A stretch of DNA of 64,000 nucleotides, taken from contig NZ_LMSS01000002.1 in the NCBI RefSeq assembly GCF_001429605.1, positions 476,618 to 540,617 on the forward strand, in the 5' to 3' direction. Made by a program: the position numbers and the translations under genes. Each line of letters opens with the position of its first letter. Position 1 is the stretch's first letter. Source of the stretch: Phycicoccus sp. Soil802. Its GTDB lineage: Bacteria > Actinomycetota > Actinomycetes > Actinomycetales > Dermatophilaceae. Shown piece after piece: positions 50,986 through 59,891 of the stretch. The notes beneath the pieces were generated by a model. It did no database searches, had not been told where the DNA came from, and worked only from the letters and a program-made list of their open reading frames with translations.

Positions 50986-51050
50986 TTGACGCCTCGACGG
51001 GATGAGTCTTACTCTCTCACTAGTTGGAAAATGACTTCCACAATACGGAA
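50986..51050 (+). promoter_or_regulatory. Promoter with tandem operators before hydroxypyruvate isomerase
   Basis: TTGACG (50986-50991), an 18-bp spacer, TACTCT (51010-51015), then operators TCTCACTAGTTGGAA (51015-51029, weaker) and TTCCACAATACGGAA (51036-51050), 21 bp apart. Confidence 0.72.
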
Positions 51051-51078
51051 TTATCGTGAACGCCAAAAGGAGATCATC

Positions 51079-51903
51079 GTGACGGACCACGGACTGCGCT
51101 ACGAGGTGAACTGCTCGATCCTGTTCACCGAGCTGCCGCTCCTCGAGCGGCCCGCCGCCGCGAAGGCCGCAGGCTTCGACGCCGTCGAGTTCTGGTGGCC
51201 GTGGCCCGACCAGCCGGTGCCCGGTGACCGCGAGGTCGACGCGTTCGCCGGCGCCGTCGAGGACGCCGGGGTGCAGCTGGTCGGCCTGAACTTCTTCGCG
51301 GGCGACCTGGCCGGGCCGGACTGTGGAGTCCTCTCCATCCCCGACCGCGTGCAGCAGTTCCGCGACAACGTCGACGTCACCGTGGGCCTCGGCGAGCGAC
51401 TGGGTGTCTCGGCCTGCAACGCCCTCTTCGGCAACCGGGTCGAGGGGGTGTCGGCGCAGGAGCAGGACGAGCTCGGCCGCGAGTCGATCGCGTTCGCCGC
51501 CAAGGCAGCCGACCGGATCGGGGCGACCGTCCTCGTCGAGTCGGTCAGCGGCCCCAAGCCCTACCCGTTGCGCACCGCGGCGGACGCCGTGGCTGTCGTC
51601 GACGACGTGCGGGCCACAGGAGCGAGCAACGTCGCCTTCCTGCTCGACCTCTATCACCTGGCCGCCAACGGCGACGACCTCGACGCGGCCATCGCGGCAT
51701 ACACGGGCCACACGGCTCACGTGCAGATCGCCGATGCGCCGGGTCGCGGCGAGCCCGGCTCGGGTGACCTCGACCTCCAGGGCCACCTCGGCGCCCTCGC
51801 CGCGAGCGGGTATGCCGGGTGGGTGGGTCTGGAGTACAAGCCCACCACCGCGACCACTCCAGAGAGCTTCGGCTGGCTGCCGCGCGAACGCCGCGGCGCC
51901 TGA
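51079..51903 (+). CDS. hyi: Hydroxypyruvate isomerase
   Basis: 274 residues, TIM-barrel sugar-isomerase family. NCSILFTELPLLERPAAAKA, FDAVEFWWPWPD, GLNFFAGDLAGPDCG, LLDLYHLAANGDD and HVQIADAPGRGEPGSGDLDL are Hyi signatures including the metal-binding Glu, Asp, His set. It interconverts hydroxypyruvate and tartronate semialdehyde. GTG 51079 is supported by AAAAGGAG 6 nt upstream. It heads the gcl operon under the third tandem-operator promoter. Confidence 0.9.
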   Translation: MTDHGLRYEVNCSILFTELPLLERPAAAKAAGFDAVEFWWPWPDQPVPGDREVDAFAGAVEDAGVQLVGLNFFAGDLAGPDCGVLSIPDRVQQFRDNVDVTVGLGERLGVSACNALFGNRVEGVSAQEQDELGRESIAFAAKAADRIGATVLVESVSGPKPYPLRTAADAVAVVDDVRATGASNVAFLLDLYHLAANGDDLDAAIAAYTGHTAHVQIADAPGRGEPGSGDLDLQGHLGALAASGYAGWVGLEYKPTTATTPESFGWLPRERRGA

Positions 51904-51929
51904 CCCTCGCCACCACCCCCTCCCACGCA

Positions 51930-51974
51930 TTCGAGGTAATCACCTACCGGATTCCGGTCCCCGAATACCTCGAA
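51930..51974. repeat. Intergenic hairpin, TTCGAGGTA arms with CCGG core
   Basis: Perfect outer arms TTCGAGGTA/TACCTCGAA and inner ACCGG/CCGGT around ATT. It lies between hyi and the reductase in the same direction, so it may adjust relative expression. It is a member of the 26716/52910/62171 family. Confidence 0.75.
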
Positions 51975-51996
51975 CCGCACGACCAAGGAGCACGAC

Positions 51997-52878
51997 ATGA
52001 CCACCATCGCCTTCATCGGACTCGGCATCATGGGCAGCCCCATGGCCGTCCACCTCCAGGACGCCGGGCACGACGTCATCGGCTACAACCTGCACCCCGA
52101 CAAGACCCAGCCGCTCGTGGACGCCGGTGGGACCGCAGCCGCATCGGTCGCCGATGCCGTGCGCGACGCCCAGGTGGTCGCGGTCATGGTGCCCGACAGC
52201 CCCGACGTGCAGGACGTGCTGCTCGGCGAGGACGGCGTCTTCGCCAACGCCAAGGAGGGCACGCTGGTGATCGACTTCTCCAGCATCCGCCCGGACGTCA
52301 CGGTCGAGCTCGCGAAGGCCGCACAGGCCAAGGGGTTCCGGCTCCTCGACGCCCCGGTCTCCGGCGGCGAGGCGGGCGCCAGGAACGCCGCGCTGTCGAT
52401 CATGGTCGGCGGCTCGGCCGAGGACTTCGCCGAGGCCAAGCCGCTCTTCGACGCGGTCGGCAAGACCATCGTCCACGTGGGCGGCAACGGCGCGGGACAG
52501 ACCGTCAAGGCCGCCAACCAGCTCATCGTCGCGGCCAACATCCAGGCGCTGGCCGAGGCGGTGGTCTTCCTCGAGGCGTACGGCGCCGACCTCGGACCTG
52601 CCCTCGACGTGCTCGGCGGCGGTCTGGCCGGTTCCAAGGTGCTCGACCAGAAGCGCGACAACATGGCCAAGAAGTCGTTCGAGCCGGGGTTCCGGATCGA
52701 CCTGCACCACAAGGACCTCGGGATCGTGACCAGCGCCGCGCGTGAGGCGGGGGTGGTCGTACCCCTCGGTGGGCTCGTCGCCCAGCTGATGGCCTCGGCC
52801 CGGGCGAACGGCGACGGCGGCCTCGACCACTCGGCCCTGCTGCGCGGCGTCCAGCGCCTCTCCGGTCAGACCCCCTGA
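51997..52878 (+). CDS. glxR: 2-hydroxy-3-oxopropionate (tartronate semialdehyde) reductase
   Basis: 293 residues of the beta-hydroxyacid dehydrogenase family. IAFIGLGIMGSPMAVHLQDAG is the Rossmann motif at residues 4-24, DAPVSGGEAGARNAALSIMV the substrate loop, and GAGQTVKAANQLIVAANIQA contains the catalytic Lys. It reduces tartronate semialdehyde, made by Gcl, to D-glycerate. RBS AAGGAG is 7 nt before the ATG. Confidence 0.93.
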   Translation: MTTIAFIGLGIMGSPMAVHLQDAGHDVIGYNLHPDKTQPLVDAGGTAAASVADAVRDAQVVAVMVPDSPDVQDVLLGEDGVFANAKEGTLVIDFSSIRPDVTVELAKAAQAKGFRLLDAPVSGGEAGARNAALSIMVGGSAEDFAEAKPLFDAVGKTIVHVGGNGAGQTVKAANQLIVAANIQALAEAVVFLEAYGADLGPALDVLGGGLAGSKVLDQKRDNMAKKSFEPGFRIDLHHKDLGIVTSAAREAGVVVPLGGLVAQLMASARANGDGGLDHSALLRGVQRLSGQTP

Positions 52879-52909
52879 CCCTTCCCGAACTTCCTTTCCA
52901 CTCCTCCCA

Positions 52910-52953
52910 TTCGATGTAAACCTGCCGGGATTCACCGGCGCCTTTACATCGAA
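52910..52953. repeat. Intergenic hairpin, TTCGATGTAAA arms with CCGG core
   Basis: Perfect arms TTCGATGTAAA/TTTACATCGAA with inner GCCGG/CCGGC around GATTCA. It is located between glxR and gcl, about 20 bp before the gcl RBS. Confidence 0.85.
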
Positions 52954-52982
52954 CCGGGGACAGCAAACCCAGGAGCACCACC

Positions 52983-54761
52983 ATGGCACGCATGACCGCG
53001 GCCCAAGCGGCCGTCGAGATCCTCAAGAAGGAAGGGGTGACGAACGTCTTCGGCCTGCCCGGAGCAGCGATCAACCCCTTCTACAAGGCGATGAAGACCA
53101 ACGGCGGCCTGCACCACACGCTGGCCCGCCACGTCGAGGGCGCCTCCCACATGGCCGAGGGCTACACCCGGGCCAAGGCCGGCAACATCGGCGTCTGTGT
53201 CGGCACGAGCGGTCCCGCCGGCACCGACATGATCACCGGGCTGTACTCGGCCAGCGCCGACTCGATCCCGATCCTGTGCATCACCGGCCAGGCGCCGGTC
53301 GCCAAGCTGCACAAGGAGGACTTCCAGGCCGTCGACATCGCCTCGATCGCCAAGCCGCTCACCAAGATGGCGGTCACGGTCCTCGAGCCGGCCCAGGTCC
53401 CCGGCACGTTCCAGCAGGCCTTCCACCTGATGCGCTCGGGACGCCCGGGCCCGGTGCTGATCGACCTGCCCATCGACGTCCAGATGGCCGAGATCGAGTT
53501 CGACGTCGAGACCTACGAGCCGCTGTCGACCTACAAGCCGGCTGCCACCCGTCCCCAGGTCGAGAAGGCGCTCGACCTGCTGGCCGCCAGCGAGCGACCG
53601 CTGATCGTCGCCGGCGGTGGCATCATCAACGCCGACGCGGCTGACCTGCTGGTCGAGCTGGCCGAGCTGACCGGGGTGCCCGTCATCCCGACGCTCATGG
53701 GCTGGGGCACCATCCCCGACGACCACGAGCTCAACGCCGGCATGGTCGGGCTGCAGACCAGCCACCGCTACGGCAACGCCACCATGCTCGAGTCGGACTT
53801 CGTCCTCGGCATCGGCAACCGCTGGGCCAACCGCCACACCGGTGACGTCGAGACCTACACGAAGGGCCGCACGTTCGTGCACGTCGACATCGAGCCGACC
53901 CAGATCGGCCGCGTCTTCGCGCCCGACTACGGGATCGTCTCCGACGCGAAGGCAGCCCTCCAGCTCTTCGTCGAGGTGGCCCGCGAGCGGCGCGAGGCCG
54001 GCCGCCTGGCCGACCGCACCGCGTGGGCGCAGTCCTGCCGCGACCGCAAGGCGACCATGTGGCGCAAGACCAACTTCGACGTCACGCCGGTCAAGCCGCA
54101 GCGGGTCTACCAGGAGATGAACCGCGCGTTCGGCAAGGACGTCCGTTACGTCTCGACCATCGGCCTGTCCCAGATCCAGGCAGCCCAGCTGCTGCACGTC
54201 TACAAGGACCGGCACTGGATCAACGCGGGGCAGGCCGGCCCGCTCGGCTGGACCGTCCCGGCCGCGCTGGGGGTCGCCACAGCGGTCCCGGACGAGACCG
54301 TCGTCGCCCTCTCCGGTGACTACGACTTCCAGTTCATGATGGAGGAGCTGGCGGTCGGGGCGCAGTTCAACATCCCCTACATCCACGTCCTGGTGAACAA
54401 CGCCTACCTCGGCCTGATCCGGCAGTCGCAGCGCGGCTTCGACATGGACTACTGCGTCCAGCTGTCGTTCGACAACATCAACAGCCCCGAGGTCGGCGGC
54501 TACGGCGTGGACCACGTCAAGGTCGTCGAAGGCCTGGGCTGCAAGGCGATCCGCGTCTTCGACCCCGAGGAGATCGCGCCCGCGCTGGAGAAGGCCAAGG
54601 CCATGGCGCAGGAGTACCGCGTGCCGGTCGTCGTCGAGGTCATCCTGGAGAGGGTCACCAACGTCTCGATGGGCCTGTCCATCGACGGCGTCACCGAGTT
54701 CGAGGAGCTGGCCGCCGGCGGCGCCGACGCCCCGACCGCGCTCTTCGCCAACCTGGACTAG
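52983..54761 (+). CDS. gcl: Glyoxylate carboligase
   Basis: 592 residues, a ThDP-dependent enzyme of the acetolactate synthase family. In [20 protein letters not shown] the usual catalytic Glu of ThDP enzymes is Val, which is the hallmark of Gcl. The ThDP-binding [20 protein letters not shown] segment (GDx-N motif) is near residue 447. It joins two glyoxylates to tartronate semialdehyde with release of CO2. It lies between glxR and glycerate kinase. Confidence 0.95.
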   Translation: MARMTAAQAAVEILKKEGVTNVFGLPGAAINPFYKAMKTNGGLHHTLARHVEGASHMAEGYTRAKAGNIGVCVGTSGPAGTDMITGLYSASADSIPILCITGQAPVAKLHKEDFQAVDIASIAKPLTKMAVTVLEPAQVPGTFQQAFHLMRSGRPGPVLIDLPIDVQMAEIEFDVETYEPLSTYKPAATRPQVEKALDLLAASERPLIVAGGGIINADAADLLVELAELTGVPVIPTLMGWGTIPDDHELNAGMVGLQTSHRYGNATMLESDFVLGIGNRWANRHTGDVETYTKGRTFVHVDIEPTQIGRVFAPDYGIVSDAKAALQLFVEVARERREAGRLADRTAWAQSCRDRKATMWRKTNFDVTPVKPQRVYQEMNRAFGKDVRYVSTIGLSQIQAAQLLHVYKDRHWINAGQAGPLGWTVPAALGVATAVPDETVVALSGDYDFQFMMEELAVGAQFNIPYIHVLVNNAYLGLIRQSQRGFDMDYCVQLSFDNINSPEVGGYGVDHVKVVEGLGCKAIRVFDPEEIAPALEKAKAMAQEYRVPVVVEVILERVTNVSMGLSIDGVTEFEELAAGGADAPTALFANLD

Positions 54762-54769
54762 GGCTGCCG

Positions 54770-55900
54770 ATGCCCCGCGTCCTGCTCGCCCCCGACAAGT
54801 TCAAGGGCACCCTGACGGCCGCTGAGGTCGCGGGGCACCTGTCGGACGGCCTGCGCTCGGTCCGCCCCGACGTCGAGGTGGTCGTCGTCCCCGTCGCCGA
54901 CGGGGGCGACGGCACCCTCGCCGCAGCGGTGGCTGCGGGGTTCACGCGGGTGCCGGTGCGGGCCACCGGCCCGACGGGTATGCCGTGTGAGTCGGCCTAC
55001 GGGGTCCGCGGCGCCGAGGCCGTGGTCGAGCTGGCGGAGGTCTCCGGGCTCGCGCAGCTGCCGGGTGGCCGGGCCGCCCCGCTCGAGGCCTCCAGCAGGG
55101 GCACCGGCGAGCTGATCGCCGCCACCCTGGACGCGGGCGCGCGTCGCGTGGTCGTCGCCATCGGCGGCAGCGCGTGCACCGACGGCGGGGCCGGGTTGCT
55201 CCAGGCGCTCGGCGCCACCATCCGCACCGCGACCGGGAGCGAGGTGCGCCCCGGGGGAGCCGGGCTGCTCGACGCCGCCCGGCTGGACCTGAGCGGGCTC
55301 CGCCGCCGCCTGGCCGGGGCGGAGCTGGTCGTGGCGTGCGACGTCGACAACCCCCTCACGGGGAGCCGCGGTGCGGCCGCGGTCTACGGCCCGCAGAAGG
55401 GCGCCGGCCCCGAGGACGTCGAGCTGCTGGACTCCGCCCTGACCCGGTGGGCCGACCTGGTGGCGCGGGCCACCGGTCGCGACCAGCGCAACGCACCAGG
55501 AGCAGGAGCCGCCGGAGGGGTCGGCTTCGCGCTGTTGGCCGTGCTCGGCGCGACGACCCGACCAGGGGCCGAGCTCGTCTTCGAGCTGACCGGCCTCCCT
55601 GACGCCGTCGCCGGGGCCGACCTCGTCGTGACCGGCGAGGGATCGCTGGACGCCCAGACCCTGCACGGCAAGGCCCCGGCCGCCGTGGCCGCGCTGGCGC
55701 GCGACAAGGGCGTGCCGGCCGTGGCGGTGGCCGGTCAGGTCACGCTCACGCCTGCCGAGCTGGGAGCGGCAGGCCTGCACGCGGCATACGCGCTCGTCGA
55801 CGAAGCGGCCACGCGCCAGGAGGCGCTCGACGCACCGGGACCACTGCTCCAACGGATCGGCGCGCGCATCGCGCGCGAGCACCTCGGAGGTGCGCTGTGA
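54770..55900 (+). CDS. glxK: Glycerate kinase (GlxK/GarK family)
   Basis: 376 residues. LLAPDKFKGTLTAAEVAGHL, VPVADGGDGTLAA and GGSACTDGGAGLLQALGA are the signatures of type I glycerate kinases; GEGSLDAQTLHGKAPAAVAA is the C-terminal motif. It phosphorylates glycerate to 2-phosphoglycerate, the end of the glyoxylate branch. It starts 8 bp after gcl, and its stop overlaps the FAH gene start by 4 bp. Confidence 0.94.
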   Translation: MPRVLLAPDKFKGTLTAAEVAGHLSDGLRSVRPDVEVVVVPVADGGDGTLAAAVAAGFTRVPVRATGPTGMPCESAYGVRGAEAVVELAEVSGLAQLPGGRAAPLEASSRGTGELIAATLDAGARRVVVAIGGSACTDGGAGLLQALGATIRTATGSEVRPGGAGLLDAARLDLSGLRRRLAGAELVVACDVDNPLTGSRGAAAVYGPQKGAGPEDVELLDSALTRWADLVARATGRDQRNAPGAGAAGGVGFALLAVLGATTRPGAELVFELTGLPDAVAGADLVVTGEGSLDAQTLHGKAPAAVAALARDKGVPAVAVAGQVTLTPAELGAAGLHAAYALVDEAATRQEALDAPGPLLQRIGARIAREHLGGAL

Positions 55901-56766
55901 GGTTCGCCAGGGTCGGCCCACCGGGGGCCGAGCGTCCCGTCGTCGTCGCCGACGACGGCTCTCTCCTCGACCTGTCGAGGGTGACACCCGACATCGACGC
56001 GGCCTTCCTCGGCCGGCTCGACACGGTCGATACTGTTGCGCTGCCACGCCTTTCGCGGGGCGAGGACCTGCGGTTCGGTGCGCCCTTGACCCGCCCCGGC
56101 AAGGTGGTCGGCATCGGCCTCAACTACCGCGACCACGCTGCCGAGGCGAGGGTGCCGCTGCCCGCCGAGCCGGTCGTGTTCCTCAAGGCGCCGACGGCGG
56201 TCTGCGGCCCCACCGACGACATCCGGCTGCTGCCCCAGTCGGTCACGACCGACTACGAGGTCGAGCTCGGCGTCGTCCTCGGTGCCCCGCTCACGCACGA
56301 GCGCGACCACGACCGCGCGCTCGAGGCGGTCGCCGGCTACGTGCTGGCCCACGACGTCTCCGACCGCGCGCTCCAGCTCGAGCGTGGCGGCACCTGGACC
56401 AAGGGCAAGTCGGCCGACACCTTCTGCCCGGTCGGCCCGTGGCTGGTCACGCCCGAGGAGCTGGGCGACCCCGGCGACGTCAGGTTGCGCTTGTCGGTCA
56501 ACGGCAGCCCCCGCCAGGACGGGTCGACCGGCGACATGCTGTTCTCCGTCGGTGAGCTGCTCTGCTACGTCAGCGGCCTGATGACCCTCGAGCCAGGTGA
56601 CCTGGTCATCACCGGCACCCCGGCCGGAGTGGCCATGGGCCAACCCGAGCCGCGCCCCTACCTGCGCCACGGCGACGTCGTGGTCGTCGACGGGGGAGTC
56701 CTCGGGAGCCACCGGAGCCGGGTCGTCGACCACGCCCGTTCGGCCACACCGGCAGCGGCGAGCTGA
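55897..56766 (+). CDS. FAH-family hydrolase, ureidoglycolate lyase candidate
   Basis: 289 residues from GTG 55897. [34 protein letters not shown] (metal Glu residues), [20 protein letters not shown] with CPVGPWLV, and [15 protein letters not shown] define the fumarylacetoacetase family. No aromatic gene is near it; it is coupled to glycerate kinase and 16 bp before allantoinase. That position and the absence of any other ureidoglycolate lyase make that activity plausible, but it is a guess. Confidence 0.82.
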   Translation: MRFARVGPPGAERPVVVADDGSLLDLSRVTPDIDAAFLGRLDTVDTVALPRLSRGEDLRFGAPLTRPGKVVGIGLNYRDHAAEARVPLPAEPVVFLKAPTAVCGPTDDIRLLPQSVTTDYEVELGVVLGAPLTHERDHDRALEAVAGYVLAHDVSDRALQLERGGTWTKGKSADTFCPVGPWLVTPEELGDPGDVRLRLSVNGSPRQDGSTGDMLFSVGELLCYVSGLMTLEPGDLVITGTPAGVAMGQPEPRPYLRHGDVVVVDGGVLGSHRSRVVDHARSATPAAAS

Positions 56767-56782
56767 GTCAGGGATTACGGTC

Positions 56783-58156
56783 ATGACAGGTTCGGTGGAC
56801 GGCTCCGGGAAGAGGTCGGGCGTGACGGCAGAGGTGGTCCTGCGGGCGAGGCGGGCGGTGGTCGACGGTGCAGAGGTCGCGGTCGCGGTCTCCCTCGCGG
56901 GCGGACGCATCGTCGCGATCGACCCCTACGACACCGAGGTGCCCGGCGCCCGCGTGGTCGAGCTGGCCGACGACGAGGTGCTGCTCCCCGGCCTCGTCGA
57001 CGCCCACGTCCACGTGAACGAGCCGGGCCGCACCGACTGGGAGGGCTTCGCCAGCGCCACCCGGGCGGCGGCGGCCGGTGGCGTCACGACGATCATCGAC
57101 ATGCCCCTCAACTCGATCCCGCCGACGGTGAACGTGGCGGCCCTCGAGGAGAAGCGGGCCGTCGCCCGCGACCAGGCCTACGTCGACGTGGGGTTCTGGG
57201 GCGGTGCCGTGCCCGGCAACCTGCCCGACCTGCGACCGCTCCACGAGGCCGGCGTCTTCGGGTTCAAGTGCTTCCTGCTCCACTCCGGCGTCGACGAGTT
57301 CCCCCACCTGTCGGCGGCCGAGCTGCGCGAGGCGCTCGCCGAGACGGCGACCTTCGACGGCCTCGTCATCGTGCACGCCGAGGACGAGCAGACCATCGAG
57401 TCCGCACCGCAACCGCACGGCCAGGGGTATGCCGGGTTCCTGGGTTCACGTCCCAAGGAGGCCGAGGAGCGGGCCATCGCCGAGGTCATCGACGCGACGC
57501 GGGAGACCGGTGGCCGGGCGCACATCCTGCACCTGTCCGACGCCGACGCGATCCCGTTGATCGCCAAGGCCCAGGCGGAGGGGTTGCGGCTGTCGGTCGA
57601 GACCTGCCCGCACTACCTGACCCTCGACGCCGCGGAGATCCCCGACGGGGCGACGCAGTTCAAGTGCTGCCCGCCGATCCGTGAGCACGACAACCAGGAC
57701 CGGCTCTGGGCCGGGCTCGAGGACGGTGTGATCCGCACCGTGGTCTCCGACCACTCGCCGTGCACCGAGGACCTCAAGCGGTTCGACTCCGGCGACTTCG
57801 GCGAGGCGTGGGGCGGGATCGCCGGCCTCCAGCTCGGCCTCCCGGCGGTCTGGACCGAGGCGCGCGATCGAGGGCACTCGCTCGTCGACGTCGTGCGCTG
57901 GATGGGTGAGGGGCCGGCCGACCAGGTGGGCCTCACCGACCGCGGGCGGATCGCGGTCGGCGCCACCGCCGACCTCGTCGTCTTCGCACCCGACGAGTCG
58001 TTCACCGTCGACGTCGCGTCCCTGCGCCACAAGAACCCCGTGTCGGCGTATGCCGGCCGCACGCTCACCGGGGCGGTGCGCCAGACCTGGCTGCACGGCA
58101 CACCGGTCGACATCGAGGCCGACCCGCGCGGTCGGCTGCTCACGAGAACGTCATGA
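56783..58156 (+). CDS. allB: Allantoinase
   Basis: 457 residues of the cyclic amidohydrolase family. [18 protein letters not shown] holds the first metal histidines, [14 protein letters not shown] the bridging Lys, VIVHAEDEQ and [12 protein letters not shown] further histidines, and [12 protein letters not shown] the catalytic Asp. The set matches allantoinase rather than dihydropyrimidinase. It opens allantoin to allantoate. ATG 56783 is used; an in-frame GTG at 56822 is an alternative start, with the first residues poorly conserved. Confidence 0.92.
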   Translation: MTGSVDGSGKRSGVTAEVVLRARRAVVDGAEVAVAVSLAGGRIVAIDPYDTEVPGARVVELADDEVLLPGLVDAHVHVNEPGRTDWEGFASATRAAAAGGVTTIIDMPLNSIPPTVNVAALEEKRAVARDQAYVDVGFWGGAVPGNLPDLRPLHEAGVFGFKCFLLHSGVDEFPHLSAAELREALAETATFDGLVIVHAEDEQTIESAPQPHGQGYAGFLGSRPKEAEERAIAEVIDATRETGGRAHILHLSDADAIPLIAKAQAEGLRLSVETCPHYLTLDAAEIPDGATQFKCCPPIREHDNQDRLWAGLEDGVIRTVVSDHSPCTEDLKRFDSGDFGEAWGGIAGLQLGLPAVWTEARDRGHSLVDVVRWMGEGPADQVGLTDRGRIAVGATADLVVFAPDESFTVDVASLRHKNPVSAYAGRTLTGAVRQTWLHGTPVDIEADPRGRLLTRTS

Positions 58157-58169
58157 CGAGAGGACAGCG

Positions 58170-59018
58170 ATGACCACGCCCCGCTACCCGACCACCCCTT
58201 ACTACGTCCCAGCCGGTGGGCTGCCGCCGCAGACCCAGCTGACGACGGACCGGGCGGTGTTCACCGAGGCGTACGCCGTCCTGCCGCGCGGGACGATGAC
58301 CGACATCGTCACGAGCAACCTGCCGTTCTGGGACGGCACCCGGCTGTGGGTCATCGCCCGACCGCTCTCGGGGTTCGCGGAGACGTTCTCGCAGTACATC
58401 GTCGAGGTCTCCCCGGGCGGTGGCTCCGACCGGCCCGAGGCGGACCCGGGAGCCGAGGGGGTGCTCTTCGTCGTCGCGGGCGGGCTGACCCTGACCCTGG
58501 GGGAGGAGAGGCACGAGCTGGCCACCGGCGGCTACGCGTTCCTCCCGCCGGGCCAGGCGTGGACGCTGCACAACCGCGGCGACGCGACCGCGACGTTCCA
58601 CTGGATCCGCAAGGCCTACCAGGTCGTCGAGGGGGTCGACGTGCCCGAGGCGTTCGTGACCAACGAGTCCGACGTCGAGGGTGGCGAGATGCCGGGCACC
58701 GACGGGGTGTGGACCACGCAGCGGTTCGTGGACCCGACCGACGTGCGACACGACATGCACGTCAACATCGTGAACTTCGAGCCGGGCGGGGCGATCCCGT
58801 TTCCCGAGACCCACGTGATGGAGCACGGCCTCTACGTCCTCGAGGGCAAGGCGGTCTACCTGCTCAACAACGACTGGGTCGAGGTGCAGGAGGGTGACTT
58901 CATGTGGCTGCGGGCCTTCTGCCCGCAGGCCTGCTACGCCGGAGGGCCGGGCCGGTTCCGCTACCTGCTCTACAAGGACGTCAACCGGCACGCGGTCCTC
59001 AGCCGCCAGTTCGTGTAG
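58170..59018 (+). CDS. allE: (S)-ureidoglycine aminohydrolase
   Basis: 282 residues with two cupin domains. YYVPAGGLPPQTQLTTDRAV, YAFLPPGQAWTLHNRGDATA and the C-terminal GGAIPFPETHVMEHGLYVLE (metal ligands Glu, His, His) with DFMWLRAFCPQACYAGG are the AllE/YlbA signatures. It releases ammonia from S-ureidoglycine to give S-ureidoglycolate. The presence of AllE implies the allantoate amidohydrolase route rather than allantoicase; the amidohydrolase gene is not in the window. It starts 13 bp after allB. Confidence 0.93.
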   Translation: MTTPRYPTTPYYVPAGGLPPQTQLTTDRAVFTEAYAVLPRGTMTDIVTSNLPFWDGTRLWVIARPLSGFAETFSQYIVEVSPGGGSDRPEADPGAEGVLFVVAGGLTLTLGEERHELATGGYAFLPPGQAWTLHNRGDATATFHWIRKAYQVVEGVDVPEAFVTNESDVEGGEMPGTDGVWTTQRFVDPTDVRHDMHVNIVNFEPGGAIPFPETHVMEHGLYVLEGKAVYLLNNDWVEVQEGDFMWLRAFCPQACYAGGPGRFRYLLYKDVNRHAVLSRQFV

Positions 59019-59025
59019 GTGCACC

Positions 59026-59715
59026 ATGGCGCAGCCGCGGCGGCAGTCGGGGATCGTCAGCCTCCTGACGCGTGAGGACGCCTACGTCTCCGGACCGCAG
59101 GTGCTCTCCGAGCTGCGCCGCGTCATCGCGTCCGGTGCTGTGCCGCCGGGGAGCCCGATCCCGCTCGACGACGTGGCTGCCTTCTTCGGCGTGAGCCTGA
59201 TCCCCGTGCGCGAGGCGCTCAAGACGCTGCTCGGTGAGGGGCTGCTGGAGCACCAGCCGCGACTCGGCTACACCGTCACCGCGCTCTCGCAGGCAGAGCT
59301 GGACGAGCTCTACATCGTGCGCGGCGCCCTGGAGGCGGCCGCGCTGGAGGCGGCCGTGCGCCAGGCGACTCCCACCGACGACGCCCGCGCCAGGGCCGTC
59401 CACCAAGGGCTGGGCGCGGCTGTGGCGGCCCAGGACGCCGCCGGCTTCCAGCGCGCCAGCCGCGAGTTCCACGAGGCCCTGCTCTCGCCGTGCCACATGC
59501 CGCGCCTGCTCCACATGCTCGAGATCGCGTGGAACCTCACCGAGCCGGTGCAGACGATGATGCGGGTCAGTGCCGAGGACAGGGCAGAGCTGCGCGCGGA
59601 CCACGAGGAGATGCTCAAAGCGTTCGTCGCTCGTGACGCCGCCTGGCTCACAGCCGTCGCGGCGGCACACCACAGCCGGCTCACCGCCTGCATCTCCAGC
59701 CTCAGCGACGACTGA
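59026..59715 (+). CDS. GntR family transcriptional regulator (FadR/FCD subfamily)
   Basis: 229 residues. The winged helix spans about 22-82 (VLSELRRVIASGAVPPGSPI, DVAAFFGVSLIPVREALKTL, GLLEHQPRLGYTVTALS). The all-helical FCD ligand domain follows, with Asp/His metal ligands in SREFHEALLSPC, LRADHEEMLKAF and AAAHHSRL. It lies 7 bp after allE and before the permease gene, so it is a natural candidate regulator of the allantoin genes; which operator it binds is not shown. Confidence 0.89.
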   Translation: MAQPRRQSGIVSLLTREDAYVSGPQVLSELRRVIASGAVPPGSPIPLDDVAAFFGVSLIPVREALKTLLGEGLLEHQPRLGYTVTALSQAELDELYIVRGALEAAALEAAVRQATPTDDARARAVHQGLGAAVAAQDAAGFQRASREFHEALLSPCHMPRLLHMLEIAWNLTEPVQTMMRVSAEDRAELRADHEEMLKAFVARDAAWLTAVAAAHHSRLTACISSLSDD

Positions 59716-59805
59716 CCCGGCCCCCTGTGCGTCTGCACCCGCCACCCGCTGTGCGGGTGGGTACGCGGCCTGTGCGCACCTGTCGACGTTAACGCAGTGT
59801 TGCCG

Positions 59806-59823
59806 GATATACGCAGATATACG
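59806..59823 (+). promoter_or_regulatory. Direct repeats GATATACG before the NCS1 permease
   Basis: Two copies of GATATACG start at 59806 and 59816, one helical turn apart, in the 176-bp gap after the GntR gene. They may be regulator sites; no matching copies were seen at the other operons. Confidence 0.4.
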
Positions 59824-59891
59824 GTTCAGGACATATGCCGGAAACTGTTGTCTCCCTAAGGTTCTCGTAACACAGAAACCTTGGAGGACCG

